This document shows, in pieces, positions 33,801 through 46,000 of a DNA stretch of 64,000 nt. The first letter of the stretch is position 1, and each line of letters starts with the position of its first letter. Under the pieces are notes generated by a model. It saw only the letters and a program-made list of their open reading frames with translations, was not told where the DNA came from and searched no databases. The position numbers were made by a program, and so were the translations under genes. This stretch comes from Nematostella vectensis (taxonomy: Eukaryota; Cnidaria; Anthozoa; Actiniaria; Edwardsiidae). The stretch is from contig NC_064035.1 in NCBI RefSeq assembly GCF_932526225.1, positions 4,835,501 to 4,899,500 of the forward strand, in the 5' to 3' direction.

Positions 33801-36800
33801 GTAGAGGGTGCCTAATTCTACGAGTTGGATGGCTGTATGAACGCCTGGCACGGTGAGTGTTTTGGGAGATTGCGATTATAAAGTGCTACGTCAAAGCGGA
33901 TAAGGGCTAAATTCTTCGGTCCGCCGCCATTAATAAAACACCAAGGGAGCACAAAGGGAATGTTGATCCGTATTCAAATTCAAAATATGAAAAATAAATC
34001 TAGTTTCAAGGTGACTTGAGATAAATTTGAAGTAAAACCAAGATTGAGTTCTTTTTTTAGTTGGTTTAAGTTTATTTTCGATAGAATATTAATACTGATT
34101 TGAACATCGAAGGAGTAATACTTGTCGCTCCCGCGTCCTCCTGGCTTTGCAATAGTTTTACAATTGATACACGACTCGGATTATTAAGAAACGAGACTGA
34201 CTCGGCTTAATCAGGTTGTAGCGGTGTGAGCTCTTCGTTTTCGATTTTTTTCTCTGGATATTTTGAGCGGTTTAGAGGTGCAACTCTAATGCTATGCTCT
34301 TCTATTATTTTTCGTAGCCGACGCGACGCAGGGTGGATCGAGCTGAATTCACGGTTCAACTGGTTGAGTTCATGATGAATTGATTCACCACCCTGCTCGC
34401 CGAAAAAGCCTGAAGGAAACTTCCGTTCCCGGATGAAATCTGAAGTCTGTGCCTGAGGTATTTTCATGACCACGGTTGGCTGAAAGAGAATAATAATGTA
34501 ATTTATAATATTGCAAAAAAAGAATAAAAAATATAGTTAGAACAAAATACCTTTCCAGATCCAGGCAATCGGGCTGTTATCCCATCCTCCGAATTCTTGC
34601 AGATTGTGTTCACAATCAAATTCCCAAGTCGCGCAACATCAGGGGAAACGAGGCCAGTGCGGACCTCGTTTAACATCCGCTCGAGGGTTCGGGTCTGAGG
34701 ATCTAGCACAGCAGCGGCAGGGACGGGGCTATTCGCACGCTGGCGCTTTCTCGGGGGACAGGGATGGCTGTTGCACAGGTGATAAGGCAATCGGGTACCA
34801 CATGCCCTACATTAAACCAGGTACCCCTCTAAAAGCTGGATTAAAACAAGCGGTGCGCGCTGGAGGTCATTAGGGTCCGCCAGCGTCTCTTGACATATTG
34901 GGCATGCTGGATGTTTTTCCCCCAACTCGAACGCAGATTTCCAGCAGTCCGAGCAGCAACTGTGCTGGCACTTTGATGACAGAGGCTTTTCGAGGACGTC
35001 TAGGCAAATAGCGCAATGAAACTCTTCTTTTTTCGTTTCGAAAAAGTCAAAGCGCTCGGTGAATCGGTGGTCCCTTAGTGTGTTCATAGAGGCACTAAGC
35101 TCGGTGACGCGCGCGATTAGTTGTGCTTTTAAACCCGCGTTTGTCGTCTCTTCCCAAGCGGAGTTTTTAGCCTGCCCTCTCGCACCGCCTCGCTTTGCTT
35201 TTTTCGGCCTACCGCCTTTTTGAATTTGCTCTTCTAAGGCGCACGTTGGGCAGTCCTCTTCCCGGTGAATCTCCCAGATTATGGGAGCCTTGTCAGTTGT
35301 TGCGAGACGACACAACTTACAAAAGCGCATCAGATGAATATAGGGGTCATCCTTCTCGACATTGATGCCAAATTTGCCCAGCAATGTTTTGAAACTGCCG
35401 CAGGCAAAGCTTTGGGCATAGAGGCTTTTTGCCTTCTTCAACCGTTTTCCGCAAACACGACAGAGACCTTTTAAAATCTCAAAGTGTTTTGCTTCAGCCT
35501 TCGCGGTAGCCATTTCTTTGCGCTCATGGGCGATATTAAAACGAGCTACTACTTCAAAAATTCGCAATCTCCCAAAACTATGAACACAGATTCTAAGAGA
35601 CAATTATATATACGTTATGGATTAGCTACGCAATAAACCAGGAAAACTTCCACGAGACTAAAATTTTAATCGGAAGTCATGTAAGTAGTTCGCCGCGCTT
35701 CCGCCATCACTCAATAGGACCGTTTACAGTGACGCTATACATTCTTGCTCAATTGCGTGTTTGATCGTTTCTTTGTAAAATTTAATCACGTAAGCATTTT
35801 AGGTATCCAAATGTCGCAATTGGATACGTATATCTATCAACACTTCTTTTAAAACAAGGGTTTTATTCGGTAGCTTGGCTGCGGCCTTCGTGACTCGCGA
35901 TCCTGTCAGGTCAGTTAATAACTAACTACCTTAAAGCGCGGTCGCAAATTCAAAAAGCGCGGTTACCAACTAAATGTCGCGTCTAGGGCTGTTTGAAAGT
36001 GGCGTGCTGTGTTACTAGGCCCGACATCTGAGTTCACCTTGCTATCTTATACTGAACACTTAATTAATGCTTGGTGAGAATGGGTCACAGTGTTGATGCA
36101 TACTATACGCAGTACCGTCCTTTCTTTAGTATCGGGAGTTTTTTTGTCTCGCGAACTTTATTAGTTTGAATTAGACTTAGCCATCGTAGGGCTATGATCA
36201 TAATGTATGCTACCAGGCACAATGAGTCGGGTGTTTCTGGTTTAACTGGCACTAAATTTAAGCGATAAAAGGATAACACCCTTATCTTGGTAATACGATA
36301 ATTTTGTTATTTTTTTTAAATTCCTCAATTGTGTTGTTATCTTTTCCACATCCCGTTTCAGCCCTTATCAGGCATATCATTGACGTACCCCACCCACCCA
36401 CGCACCTTCTAACCCGCAGGGTCGCGGCCCTTTATCTCCCTTCTTCACTCTCGACATAATTATTTTTAGTATATAAAACTTGGGAACCTCGCAAGAATAA
36501 GCGATTTGATTGGTTAAGAAACTCTGGATAGAATGCAATATACACCTCCTAAGAGGTGGATATTTTCCTGCGCCCCGAAATCAAGCAAAATGGTGGGTGT
36601 AACAGCCGCAAATTGCTTTTTGAAGCTCGTTTTATATACTAAAACAATTGTACCATTTCCATTTCGGTGGATAGTGGCTTTAAAAATATCTACCTCAATG
36701 GAAAGGGTATAATTGTTAAGTATATAAACCTCTAAAGCTCCTCGCAGCATCCTATGCAAAAATTAATTCCAAAAATGGCGGGAATTGTACCTGCACTTCA

Positions 36801-38436
36801 GGGTTCCCCTCATCTCGAGACATACCCCTCCGTCTTCCCCTTTACCTCAGGGTTCCCTTCATCTCGAGACATACCTGGGAGAGCCACATGTTGACCGTAA
36901 TTATCTGATAGACCTCATCCTGTTACAGAAATAGCAAGTGCGTTAACGACTCACCTGGCGCATCCAGACGCATGAGGTGAGAATTTGTTGTTTTTCGTCC
37001 TAAATCCAAAAGAGAGTATGGCGGTTCGTTAAACATGCACAAGATGGTGCCAGAGTCGAAGCTAGCAGAGAAAGTGATGGTACCTCGGCCGTGTCTGCTC
37101 CTCCCTCCGCTAGCTACGACTGAGAGCCTCAAGTAATGCCATTTATGCTTAATACATGTGTTTATATCAGCTTATGTTAGACGTGAGATTTTATGGGGAA
37201 ATAAGTGCTTATATTTCTAATACGCAATATTATATATTTCTAAAACGCCCTGAAATACACAGGAGGGTTATACGCTCTTATCTGAGAGCATGCGTGGACA
37301 ATCTCTCTTAAGAAGATAGAGGAGATAAGGGTTTTCATTTTTCTGCAGCAATGATTATAAGATAACAATGCCTGATGTAGCTTATTTTTCACAGATGTAA
37401 CGCCACCAAGAAGGCCCCTCCCCCCCTGGGAGCAACAATCTGTTTATTATAGTGTGTCGCGCCCTTTGCTCCCCTGGTGTCAATGAAATACCGTATACCC
37501 TACCCGCCGTGTTTCCTGTTGGGACTGTATCATGTTCAAACAAGATCCATTAAAAAGGAATGCCGGTAATCTGACCCAATCCGGTGACAACTAACGCTGA
37601 ACAACGTTACTAAGCTACTATATGATTCTTGATAAGATGTTATTGGGGGGTATCAATCAGTTTCACTTTGAACTACAGGTAGACCTGACCCTGGCGAAGA
37701 GTGCAAATTCTTTTCTTTCTGACGATTAAGATTTTCAAGCTTCCCAAACATTGTATCCCATGTCTAGACATTTATTGATTTTTAATAGTGCAATTGATGA
37801 AAAATTGAAAACGCGCTGTCTTTGTGTGATATGGATTATTTAGATCTTTCATGCACACATTGAAAATTATAATCCGAAAGTCCAGTGGCAATATCGACAG
37901 ATGCAAATAAAAGGGCTAAAACGTTTAAAAATAGAAACGAAATCTAGACGGTACAAAGGAAATACTCGGTACACAAGATTTTATTCCTCATATACTTGAT
38001 GGATTTTTCTGTACTTACTTGTCGAAGTAACTAATCGATACTTACGATGTCGATAACATTGCTAAGAGTCATGTCCATGGTCACGTTAACAGGCCGAGAA
38101 GTGTTTTCCACTGGTCTGATACGAGTAGACGTTCTACTCAAAAGATCTCGTGTCAGCTTTAACTCCATATCATACGTAGTCGCTAAATTAAACCACACAA
38201 CACTCGTCAATCCGGTGGCAAAAATAAATCGTTATATCCACGTCAAATATTGACACAACCAGAACCCTTGGTGCTGAATGTGTGGCCAAACTCCTAGCAG
38301 CGTTCCAAGTTGGAACGAAATTTACTTATGGTCCGTCAAGTCAAGAGTCATACGGTTTACCTTCCACAGATGATAGAGCTGAGAGGAAAAGCACCGTAAA
38401 GACCAGTAAATGGTGAAAGTGTTGGCCATTTTGCAT
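30833..38436 (-). CDS. Nicotinic acetylcholine receptor-like alpha-type subunit B
   Basis: Five exons: 38436-38361, 38182-38046, 36919-36875, 32397-32288 and 31997-30833; 1533 bp, 510 residues. Signal peptide LLVFTVLFLSALSS. The 45-bp exon encodes DEVYQIITVNMWLSQ. Then follow SDIWQPDIVLYN, Cys-loop C159-C173 (CKIQVKNFPFDLQEC), and loop C with vicinal C224-C225 (YPCCPDVVY), so alpha-type. M1-M3 are very close to subunit A, including the M2 stretch VLLSMTVF.LLVA.SIPPTSEA. The cytoplasmic loop contains a Cys-rich part (CCKRLLQKASNRS), then M4 and a stop after DEETPLA. Exons 2-4 have the same lengths as in subunit A (137, 45, 110 bp), but the M3-M4 loop here is uninterrupted. Intron 3 contains an entire second gene on the same strand (34.2-35.5 kb). 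Confidence 0.95.
33250..33345. repeat. Poly-C tract in nAChR B intron 3
   Basis: About 17 C residues at 33283-33299; no other structure recognised nearby. Confidence 0.8.
33600..33900 (+). other. Possible non-coding first exon / promoter region
   Basis: The sequence 'gacaagatggcggaaccgac' resembles a conserved 5' leader with an ATG, but its frame closes after nine codons. A consensus donor (cacggtgagtg) follows at about 33850. No downstream + strand coding exon was found, so this remains speculative. Confidence 0.2.
34207..35513 (-). CDS. RAG1-N-terminal-like zinc/RING-finger protein nested in nAChR B intron
   Basis: Probably three exons: 35513-34825, 34767-34551 and 34479-34207; 1179 bp, 392 residues (an upstream in-frame ATG at 35603 is possible; the ATG at 35513 has the better context, aaagaaATGGCT). 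The N-terminus has LCRVCGK at Cys18/Cys21, then IHLMRFCKLC (Cys65/68), WEIHREEDCPTC (Cys88/91) and a basic GGRPKKAKRGG. This order matches the zinc-binding region preceding the RING of vertebrate RAG1 (CRICGK ... IHPTEFC..C ... EWHPHTPSCDIC). A C3HC4 RING follows: C167/C170, C182/H184, C187/C190, C204/C207. Exons 2-3 encode a basic HPCPPRKRQR patch and a tail I do not recognise. There is no RAG1 core or DDE catalytic region before the stop. Intron 1 is only ~57 bp with a weak donor (GG|GTACCT). Likely an E3 ubiquitin ligase and/or a DNA-associated factor. Confidence 0.8.
35620..36870. other. Intronic sequence of nAChR B between nested gene and exon 3
   Basis: No coding exon recognised. A 27-bp duplication (cagggttcccctcatctcga) occurs at 36798 and 36847, directly before the 45-bp exon of the channel gene. 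Confidence 0.5.
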
Positions 38437-38519
38437 CGTTTCCTTCATTTGTCCAGACCTTTGAAAATAAGCTGATTCTCAGGATCCAGCTGTTACTTGG
38501 TAAAGATAAAAGAGGCGGG

Positions 38520-38610
38520 TACATGAAGTATATCCATCCTGTGACGTTACGCTGCTCACATCAGATGCCTTACATGAAGTATATCCTTCCTGTGACGTCA
38601 CGCTGCTTAG
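38520..38610. promoter_or_regulatory. Duplicated CRE-like block upstream of nAChR B
   Basis: Two 39-bp direct repeats, 51 bp apart (tacatgaagtatatccatcc / tacatgaagtatatccttcc), each with a CRE-type octamer: TGACGTTA at 38542-38549 and the perfect palindrome TGACGTCA at 38593-38600. They lie about 105-165 bp upstream of the start codon, a plausible proximal promoter position for CREB/ATF factors. Confidence 0.45.
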
Positions 38611-40006
38611 ATTCCTTTGCACCAAGCTCACGAACCATTAGAAACGTCTTATTTGCTAGTTGTTTGCCATGTATCGTTATTCGGTCGGTCGAAAACCCCG
38701 CAGATGGCTGCATAATGATGTAGTTACTGCGTGCTCTAGACTGTCAAATTCTCTGTTTTGACAAGAATTACGTGCGGTAGGCTGTCAAACTCGATGTTTT
38801 GACAAGATTTGCGTGTTGTAGTTAGACAGTTCCAAGGTGCACATTTAAGTACAAGTTGTGATCCGGTCCAAAGTCGTACGGCACGGGGATGATTACTAAA
38901 TTCTTTTAATTTCGACGTGAACATAAAATAAGCTTAAAGCGCTCCTTGGCTGCAAGTGTGAGTGAACAAATGACCGTACTATTCGTTTTGCGTTAAACGG
39001 TGCCATTAAATATTTGATCGCCTCTCATTAGAACTCCATTTACACTTATACGACTGAAAAATTGTTAGGCTCGACGCTCCTTTATACGAACAAATCCAAA
39101 TTCGTTCCCCGGAATTTTTTAATCAGTTGTATTATACTATGTGTATGTGAAGGATCGGCCTTTTGTTTTGAATTTCGTGATACGATAACTAAAATCAAAA
39201 TATAGCCTAAATCCGCTAAATAGCGCAAAAATCGCTGTAAAAAATATGCTGACGTATTTCCAGCCGTACTCTCTAATTCCATGCAAAAAAATAGGTAATT
39301 TTGATTTTTTTTTTTTTGTTATCAACGATTACCCCCCTTGCTATCAGTAAACAAGTAGTTTTCAAGATCACCGCGGTTTTTTAAATGCCGATATCTCGCG
39401 ACTCTATTTTCGCAATTTTACCATTATATGATCAAGACTATAGCAAAGAGTAATGGTGTTTATTGAATATTTAAATTTGCCAAAAAAAAAAAAAACAACA
39501 GAAAAAAACATACTTTGGGCAAAGTTATGAAAAACATCTAGCAATAGCTTGTATATATGTATATTAAATGAATAAAGAGTATTGTACAAGTCAAGAGGTG
39601 GCATTATATACCTGCCTTGAATCTTTGAATCTACACGTCTTTTACCCCATGTTTTCTCCGTAACTACAGGCCATGTGAATTTTATTACAATATCATCTAC
39701 TGATATATATCTACCTTTATGGCCTTATGAACGTTTCATGACATCTATCTACTTTATTGGCCAACAGCGTTTTCACATCGAGTTGGTATTGTACGAGTCA
39801 ATGAATCTACACGTAAATAAAGTGTGTAGATCAAGAGGAGGCGTACCATCTCCCAAAGATGAAATAGAGCACTATAAGACAGTTAGACAAGGTCTATCCA
39901 TAAAGCTTACTCAACGATCAATATTTTACCCTGATCCCCCCCCCCCCCCCCCCCCCGGGTGGCTGTATTTGGCACGTAATTGCCTGAACGCTGGCACGTA
40001 AAGGCA
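38611..40006. other. Intergenic, A/T-rich, no gene recognised
   Basis: Contains a ~50-bp duplication near 38740-38820 (gactgtcaaattctctgttttgacaag-like, twice) and a poly-C run of about 18 at 39937-39955. No splice-supported exon was seen. Confidence 0.55.
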
Positions 40007-43000
40007 CTACTCAACAAAGTATCGTATGTGTTGTGGATTAGTTTTTGTCTTCCCAGTGACCGAGGTTAGCTGTTTGGCTAGCCTCGCCTGCCAGTGAGCT
40101 CGCTCCTTAGTTTCGTGGTAATCCAGTAGCGTCTTGTCCCGTATCGCTCGCGGGAGTTTCTTTATTTCAATCCCGTCCACCCTTATCCCAATCACGGACG
40201 AGTCCTTCATCACCTCATCCCGACACAGGGCCATGCTTAGTTCACAGCGACAGAACTCACTGGACATATAGTTTTCGGACAGGACGGCCAGAACTGTCCG
40301 GCTTCTGTAAACGCTGTCTGCCATGTTGTCTACTATTGTTCGTCCCGGCTCGAAGTCTCGGCTGTGTATGCAGTAGTTCAGGTTGTGTCGCTCTACCAGT
40401 GGGATCAACTCTGTTTTCACCCAGTCGAGGTCCTTGTTGCTGAATGTGATGAATACGTCATACGTGAAACTGTCCTTGAGATGTAGATCTGGCCCACCTG
40501 TATAAGACAATCATAACTAATCGTCTGGGTGCTTTTGTTTGCTAATAGTAAAAAAGGAGCTCACACAAAGAGGACTACGGCGACGATAAACACGAAAATG
40601 CACCAAAAACTGGTAATCCGGCGACTCTGCCAAATTTTCGTCTTTAATAAGACTTCTTCAGGGCAGACTGAAGAAGGTGAATCGTTACAAGCTTATAACG
40701 GGTCACCGGGTCAGTCTGCCCTGAAGAAGTCTTATTAAAGACAAACATTTGGCAGAGTCGACTACCAGTTTTTCGTGTATTGTATTTGTTATTCTGGTTC
40801 ATGAACACGACAATTTCGCAGCTTTGTATTATTTTAAAATACGCAAAGTTACACTTTTGAATTATCCACGTATAAAAATCAATGATAAAAGTAATTCTCG
40901 AAGTTATCTTTCTGGTCCTGTATCGCTTAGCCGTATCTAATATTGACTATTGTATGTCACTTTGTCTTACTCTTTGGCCCAAGTTCGAACCCTGGTCCTA
41001 AACCCAAAGGTTTGTTTCTGGTTTGTTTCTCTTAGATGATTAGTCCTACGTGTTATAGGTCTCGCGGATAAGGGGGCTAGCTTCAAGTGATAAATATAAT
41101 CTTGTTATAATAACATCTACCTCTCAGTTCCTATAGTCCACTAAATGATGCTTACCCAAAAATCCGCTGCTACGCTTCCTTCTACTTTTATGAAAGAGGA
41201 ATACAATAAAGGCGACCGTACAGGCTACGACACAGACGAGTGTTATGAGAATAGCGGTGTGCCAGAACCACTTGTCTTGGGAGCGCGAGTGCCGCGTGTC
41301 AGCTATTTCACCTGAAGAGTTAACCAACCAGTAGAAATGATCAACCCTAGTCTTAACTAGCTTAAAAGTGTACAATCCGGGTAGCAACAAAATTCCCCCG
41401 CCCTTAAGTTGGTGAGCCTGTAAAACCCTCAAAGACCCATCATTGGTGCAATTTTCGTGTGTGTGTGTGTGTTTTTAAAAACTTTTGATTTTCCTTTCTT
41501 CTATTAGCATCCTGCTTTTATCCGAACGATTTCTGTCGTGCGTTTTTTTCATTTTGTGTATATGTTATGTACTTTGTGGAAAAGATAATAAAATTAGGGC
41601 AAAGCTTTGAATGCGGGCTCCACAAGCCTTGCTAACTCCCCTATCCATAATGCCTAGCAACGCCCCGCCCGCCCGCACCACACACTTACTTTCTAGGTCT
41701 TGCAAGAGACACACCCACGATGACCCAAGACCATTTGACGTTGCCACGGTACATTTGTAGCATCCGAAATCTTGTATTCTGACACCTTTGATGATCAGTG
41801 TTGATTCCATGGACCCCTCATATGAATACAGATCTCGTGTATGGAATCGCTGTGACTGCTGCACGGACGCTTCCGTCCCGTTCCGAGTCCATTTCGTTGT
41901 ATCAAATTCCAGGTTTACGTTCGATGCAGTGCAAGAGATAGAAACAGTTGAACCAAGACGGGTAGCGACGTAATGATCCTTTGCTTTTACCCTCGGAGTA
42001 ACTGAAAAACGACCCATAAAAAGAATGGTTACATTTCCTTTTCTCGAATGAATATTGTAGTGCTGCGCGTTTAACTTTCTGCGCACGAAATTAGGCACTT
42101 TTTTGTTACGAAAATCGCATGGAAATAAACCCTAATATGGTACATGGCAACGTTCACTGAGGCAAATCAGGCGCGTGACACCGTTGCTGAGGTTAAGAGA
42201 GTGAGTGACACCGTTACAACAGTTACAGTAAAAGTTACTAAACTTTTAGAACTTATTCGCCTAGAGCCTTTTGCATCAGTGTTGTTCAAAGAGATTACCC
42301 GCGCATATCAGTATTGTTCAGTCAGATGACCTGCGCACGTCAGTGTTGTTCAGTCAGATGACTCGCACACAACAGTGTTGTTCAGTCAGATGACCCGCCC
42401 ACATCAGTGTTGTTCAGTCAGATGACCCGCACACATCAGTGTTGTTCAGTCAGATGACCGTAGATGACCCGCGCATTATCACGACTCACCTTTTTGCCTG
42501 ACTTCTATCCTCGCCGTGGCGACGTCATGGCTTCTCTCCGTCTGTAGCTCGCAGGTGTAGTTTCCTGAATCTTTTCTTGTCACATTATTGACCGTAACAG
42601 TATAAGTGATCTGTCCTGGATTTAAAGAGTTCTTGTCGATTAGAGCTCTCGATCTATTCGTCACTTCTGCGCCATCTTTCTTCCATATGACCTTGGTGTA
42701 TTTCAGCAAGATGCCGGTGCATGTACAAGCCAATTTGATAGTTCCTCCCACGTAAACAGTCTCACTGCTCAACTGTGCAATATGCATGCTCACCCTCTGA
42801 CGAAAGCCTTCACGAAAGATAAGAGGGTAAGATAAGCCTCTATAGCAGGGAAATGTAATAGGGAAAAGGGAAAGGACCTGGAAAAGTTACCTATGCCCTT
42901 TGCCTCCCACCACACCGTTACCAAGGCAACGACCAAATGCAATACTGTGCTGTCACAATGATGATACCAAATAACACACAGGACCCCCGTTACCTTTGAG

Positions 43001-46000
43001 GCGTTCTGTTTTGCAGCTGTAACGTAAAGCACTACAAGCAGCTGTTTACCGGACAGCGGTTCAATTTATCTACCGCCCACAGACGTTTGAGGTGTGGCTT
43101 GTGGTTGGGACGTGTCCAAACGACGATACCCTCCCTAGGGCATCATTATTTTGTTCAAACATGTAACATCACCTTGTAACATCACCTTGTCTGAAGGTGA
43201 CATAATGCTGTCCGAACGTGGCTTTACCATGTCCAGACGCCGACATTACCCTGTCCGAACGTGGCATTACCTTGCTCGAGCGTGACATCCTGTCCGAACG
43301 CGACATTACCTAGCCGAACGTGATATTACCTTGTTTCATCTTGATCAAGATAGGACGGATCTCCGATCCAACTGTATTATTAGCCCTACAGTAGTACATC
43401 CCTTGGTCACTTTGGCGTGCGAATGTGATGTGTAGTGAAACCTCCTCTATCTTGCTGTGGGGGGAGAGTGGCATTCCCTCCTTGTACCATCTGAGGTACG
43501 GCGGGGGCCAGCCATCTGCTTTACACCTTACCACGGCTCGGTCGCCCCTTGATAGTTCCACGTAGAACTGGCGTGGATGGGTGATACGTGGCTTGACTGG
43601 GACATAAAGGTGAATTCAAATCACACCTCAAATGTGAGAGTTTAGATTTTTTTAAATTTCCAAATAACAGTTTTTTTTCTATACATTTAATTCTTCTCCC
43701 CCTACCCCACCCCACCCCCACCAATAAGAAAGTTTTTTTCTTTACTGAACATTGACATGCGTACCATAAACATTGACCTACGTACCATGATCATTGACCT
43801 ACCTACCATAAATATTGACCTACCTACCATAAATATTGACCTACCTACCATAAATATTGACCTACCTACCATAAATATTGACCTACCTACCATAAATATT
43901 GACCTACCTACCATAAATATTGACCTACCTACCATAAATATTGACCTACCTACCATAAATATTGACCTACCAGGGCCGTAGCAGGGGGTGGGGTCACGTG
44001 CTCCTCAATATTTTCCAAAATTATAAGAAAATGACCAGTGAGGGCGTGGCTATGCCCCAAAATATTTTTCAATGTTTCCGTATTGTGCCCATTGCCTACG
44101 ACGAGAAACATTGACTTACGTACCATAAACATTATTGACTTACGTACCATAATCATTGACCTACGTACCACAAACATTGACCTACTGTACGTACCATAAA
44201 CGTTATTGACTTACGTACCATAATCATTGACCTACGAACCACAAACATTGGTCTACGTACCATAAACATTGACCTATACGTACCTTCAGCATTGACCTAC
44301 GTACCACAAACATTGACCTACGTACCTTCAGTACTGACCTACGTACGATAAACATTGACCTACGTACCATAAACATTATTGACTTACGTACCATAATCAT
44401 TGACCTACGTTCCAGAAACGTTGACATGTACCATTAACATTGACCTGCAAACCATAATCATTGACTTACGTACCATAATCATTGACCTACTTACCGCATT
44501 GACCTACGTACCATAAACATTTGCTTACGTACCATAAACATTGACCTACGTACCTTCAGCACTGACCTACGTACGATAAACATTGACCTACGTACCATAA
44601 ACATTATTGACTAACGTACCATAATCATTGACCAACGTTCCAGAAACATTGACATGTACCATTAACATTGACCTGCAAACCATAATCATTGACTTACGTA
44701 CCATAATCATTGACCTACGTACCGCATTGACCTACGTACCATAAACATTTGCTTACGTACCATAAACATTGACCTACGTACCTTCAGCACTGACCTACGT
44801 ACGATAAACATTGACCTACGTACCATAAACATTATTGACTAACGTACCATAATCATTGACCAACGTTCCAGAAACATTGACATGTACCATTAACATTGAC
44901 CTGCAAACCATAATCATTGACTTACGTACCATAATCATTGACCTACGTACCATAAACATTGACTTACGTACCATAAACATTGATTTACGTACCATAATCA
45001 TTGACCTACGTACCATAAACATTGACCTCATACCTTCAGCATTGACCTACGTACCTGAAACATTGACCTACGTGCCATATACATTGACTTACGTACCATA
45101 AACATTGAATTCATTGATTAAAAGTCCTGTTTTCAGCGTTTGTGGGTGCGTGATCGCGTTTCAATAAGTCCCCAGAGCTTTTCGCACGAGCTACCCCGGG
45201 GCGTGCAGTATGAACTGTGAATTCCCATTTGGGGCATAAACATTGAGGATGAGATTGAAAACTATACGCTAAAAAGTTTACCTATTGGGCTACACAACAA
45301 GAGGATGAAGAAAAAAAAACTATCTGGATTAAGAAGCCTTCGTTTCTATTCCATAACATACTTATAGCTTGAAATTTACAAACAATCTTCTAGAATATTT
45401 TAGTCTCTTTCAAAGCTTCAGTATCTTACCGATGCTCTGCCAAAATTAGAGAGATCGGAGGCCGTCTTGGGGTAAAAAAGCTTCGTCGAAAAAAGTTGTC
45501 CGCGACGCAAGTTTTATACCTGTGATCCATAACATACCTTAAACATTGACTTTACGTACCATAAACATTAAGAACGCATTGTAATCATTGACTTGCGTCG
45601 ATGATTATGATTTACGTATTATAAACATTAAGAACGCGCCATAATCATTGACTTGCGTACTATTATCATACGTACAATAAACATTGAGTACACTCTTTTT
45701 TTATAAGAACGTCTAATCTTCAGTTGAGGCTGGGCCGTTCTTATTTTTGGGACATTTTAAGGCTGAAACGATGTTCTTAAATTTTAGTGTGTATATAAGA
45801 ATATAATACCCAATGAATTATTAGGAAGAGAATGATACTAATGGTCAATAGCAATAGTAAGGTTGTCTTATAAAAAAGGTTCTTCTAAAAAAAGAGTGTA
45901 ACGTGCCTAACGTTGACCTGCGTACCATAAACATTAACGGTGTACCAATCTTCGTCTTGAGAGTTCCCCTGGATGGCTGTACAGCTATAGCTCCCTTCAT

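Noticed and set aside
34604..35474. + strand open frames overlapping the RAG1-N-like gene
   Set aside because: Shadow frames of the minus-strand coding exons.
34207..35603. Complete RAG1 or ProtoRAG transposon
   Set aside because: No core/DDE region, no RAG2-like gene, and no terminal inverted repeats of the RSS type were seen around the gene.
40970..41005. tRNA-like B box (gttcgaaccctgg)
   Set aside because: No matching A box or foldable acceptor stem upstream.
43702..45101. Repeated GRSIFMV- and NIDLPTI-type peptides
   Set aside because: Translations of the 21-bp minisatellite on opposite strands.
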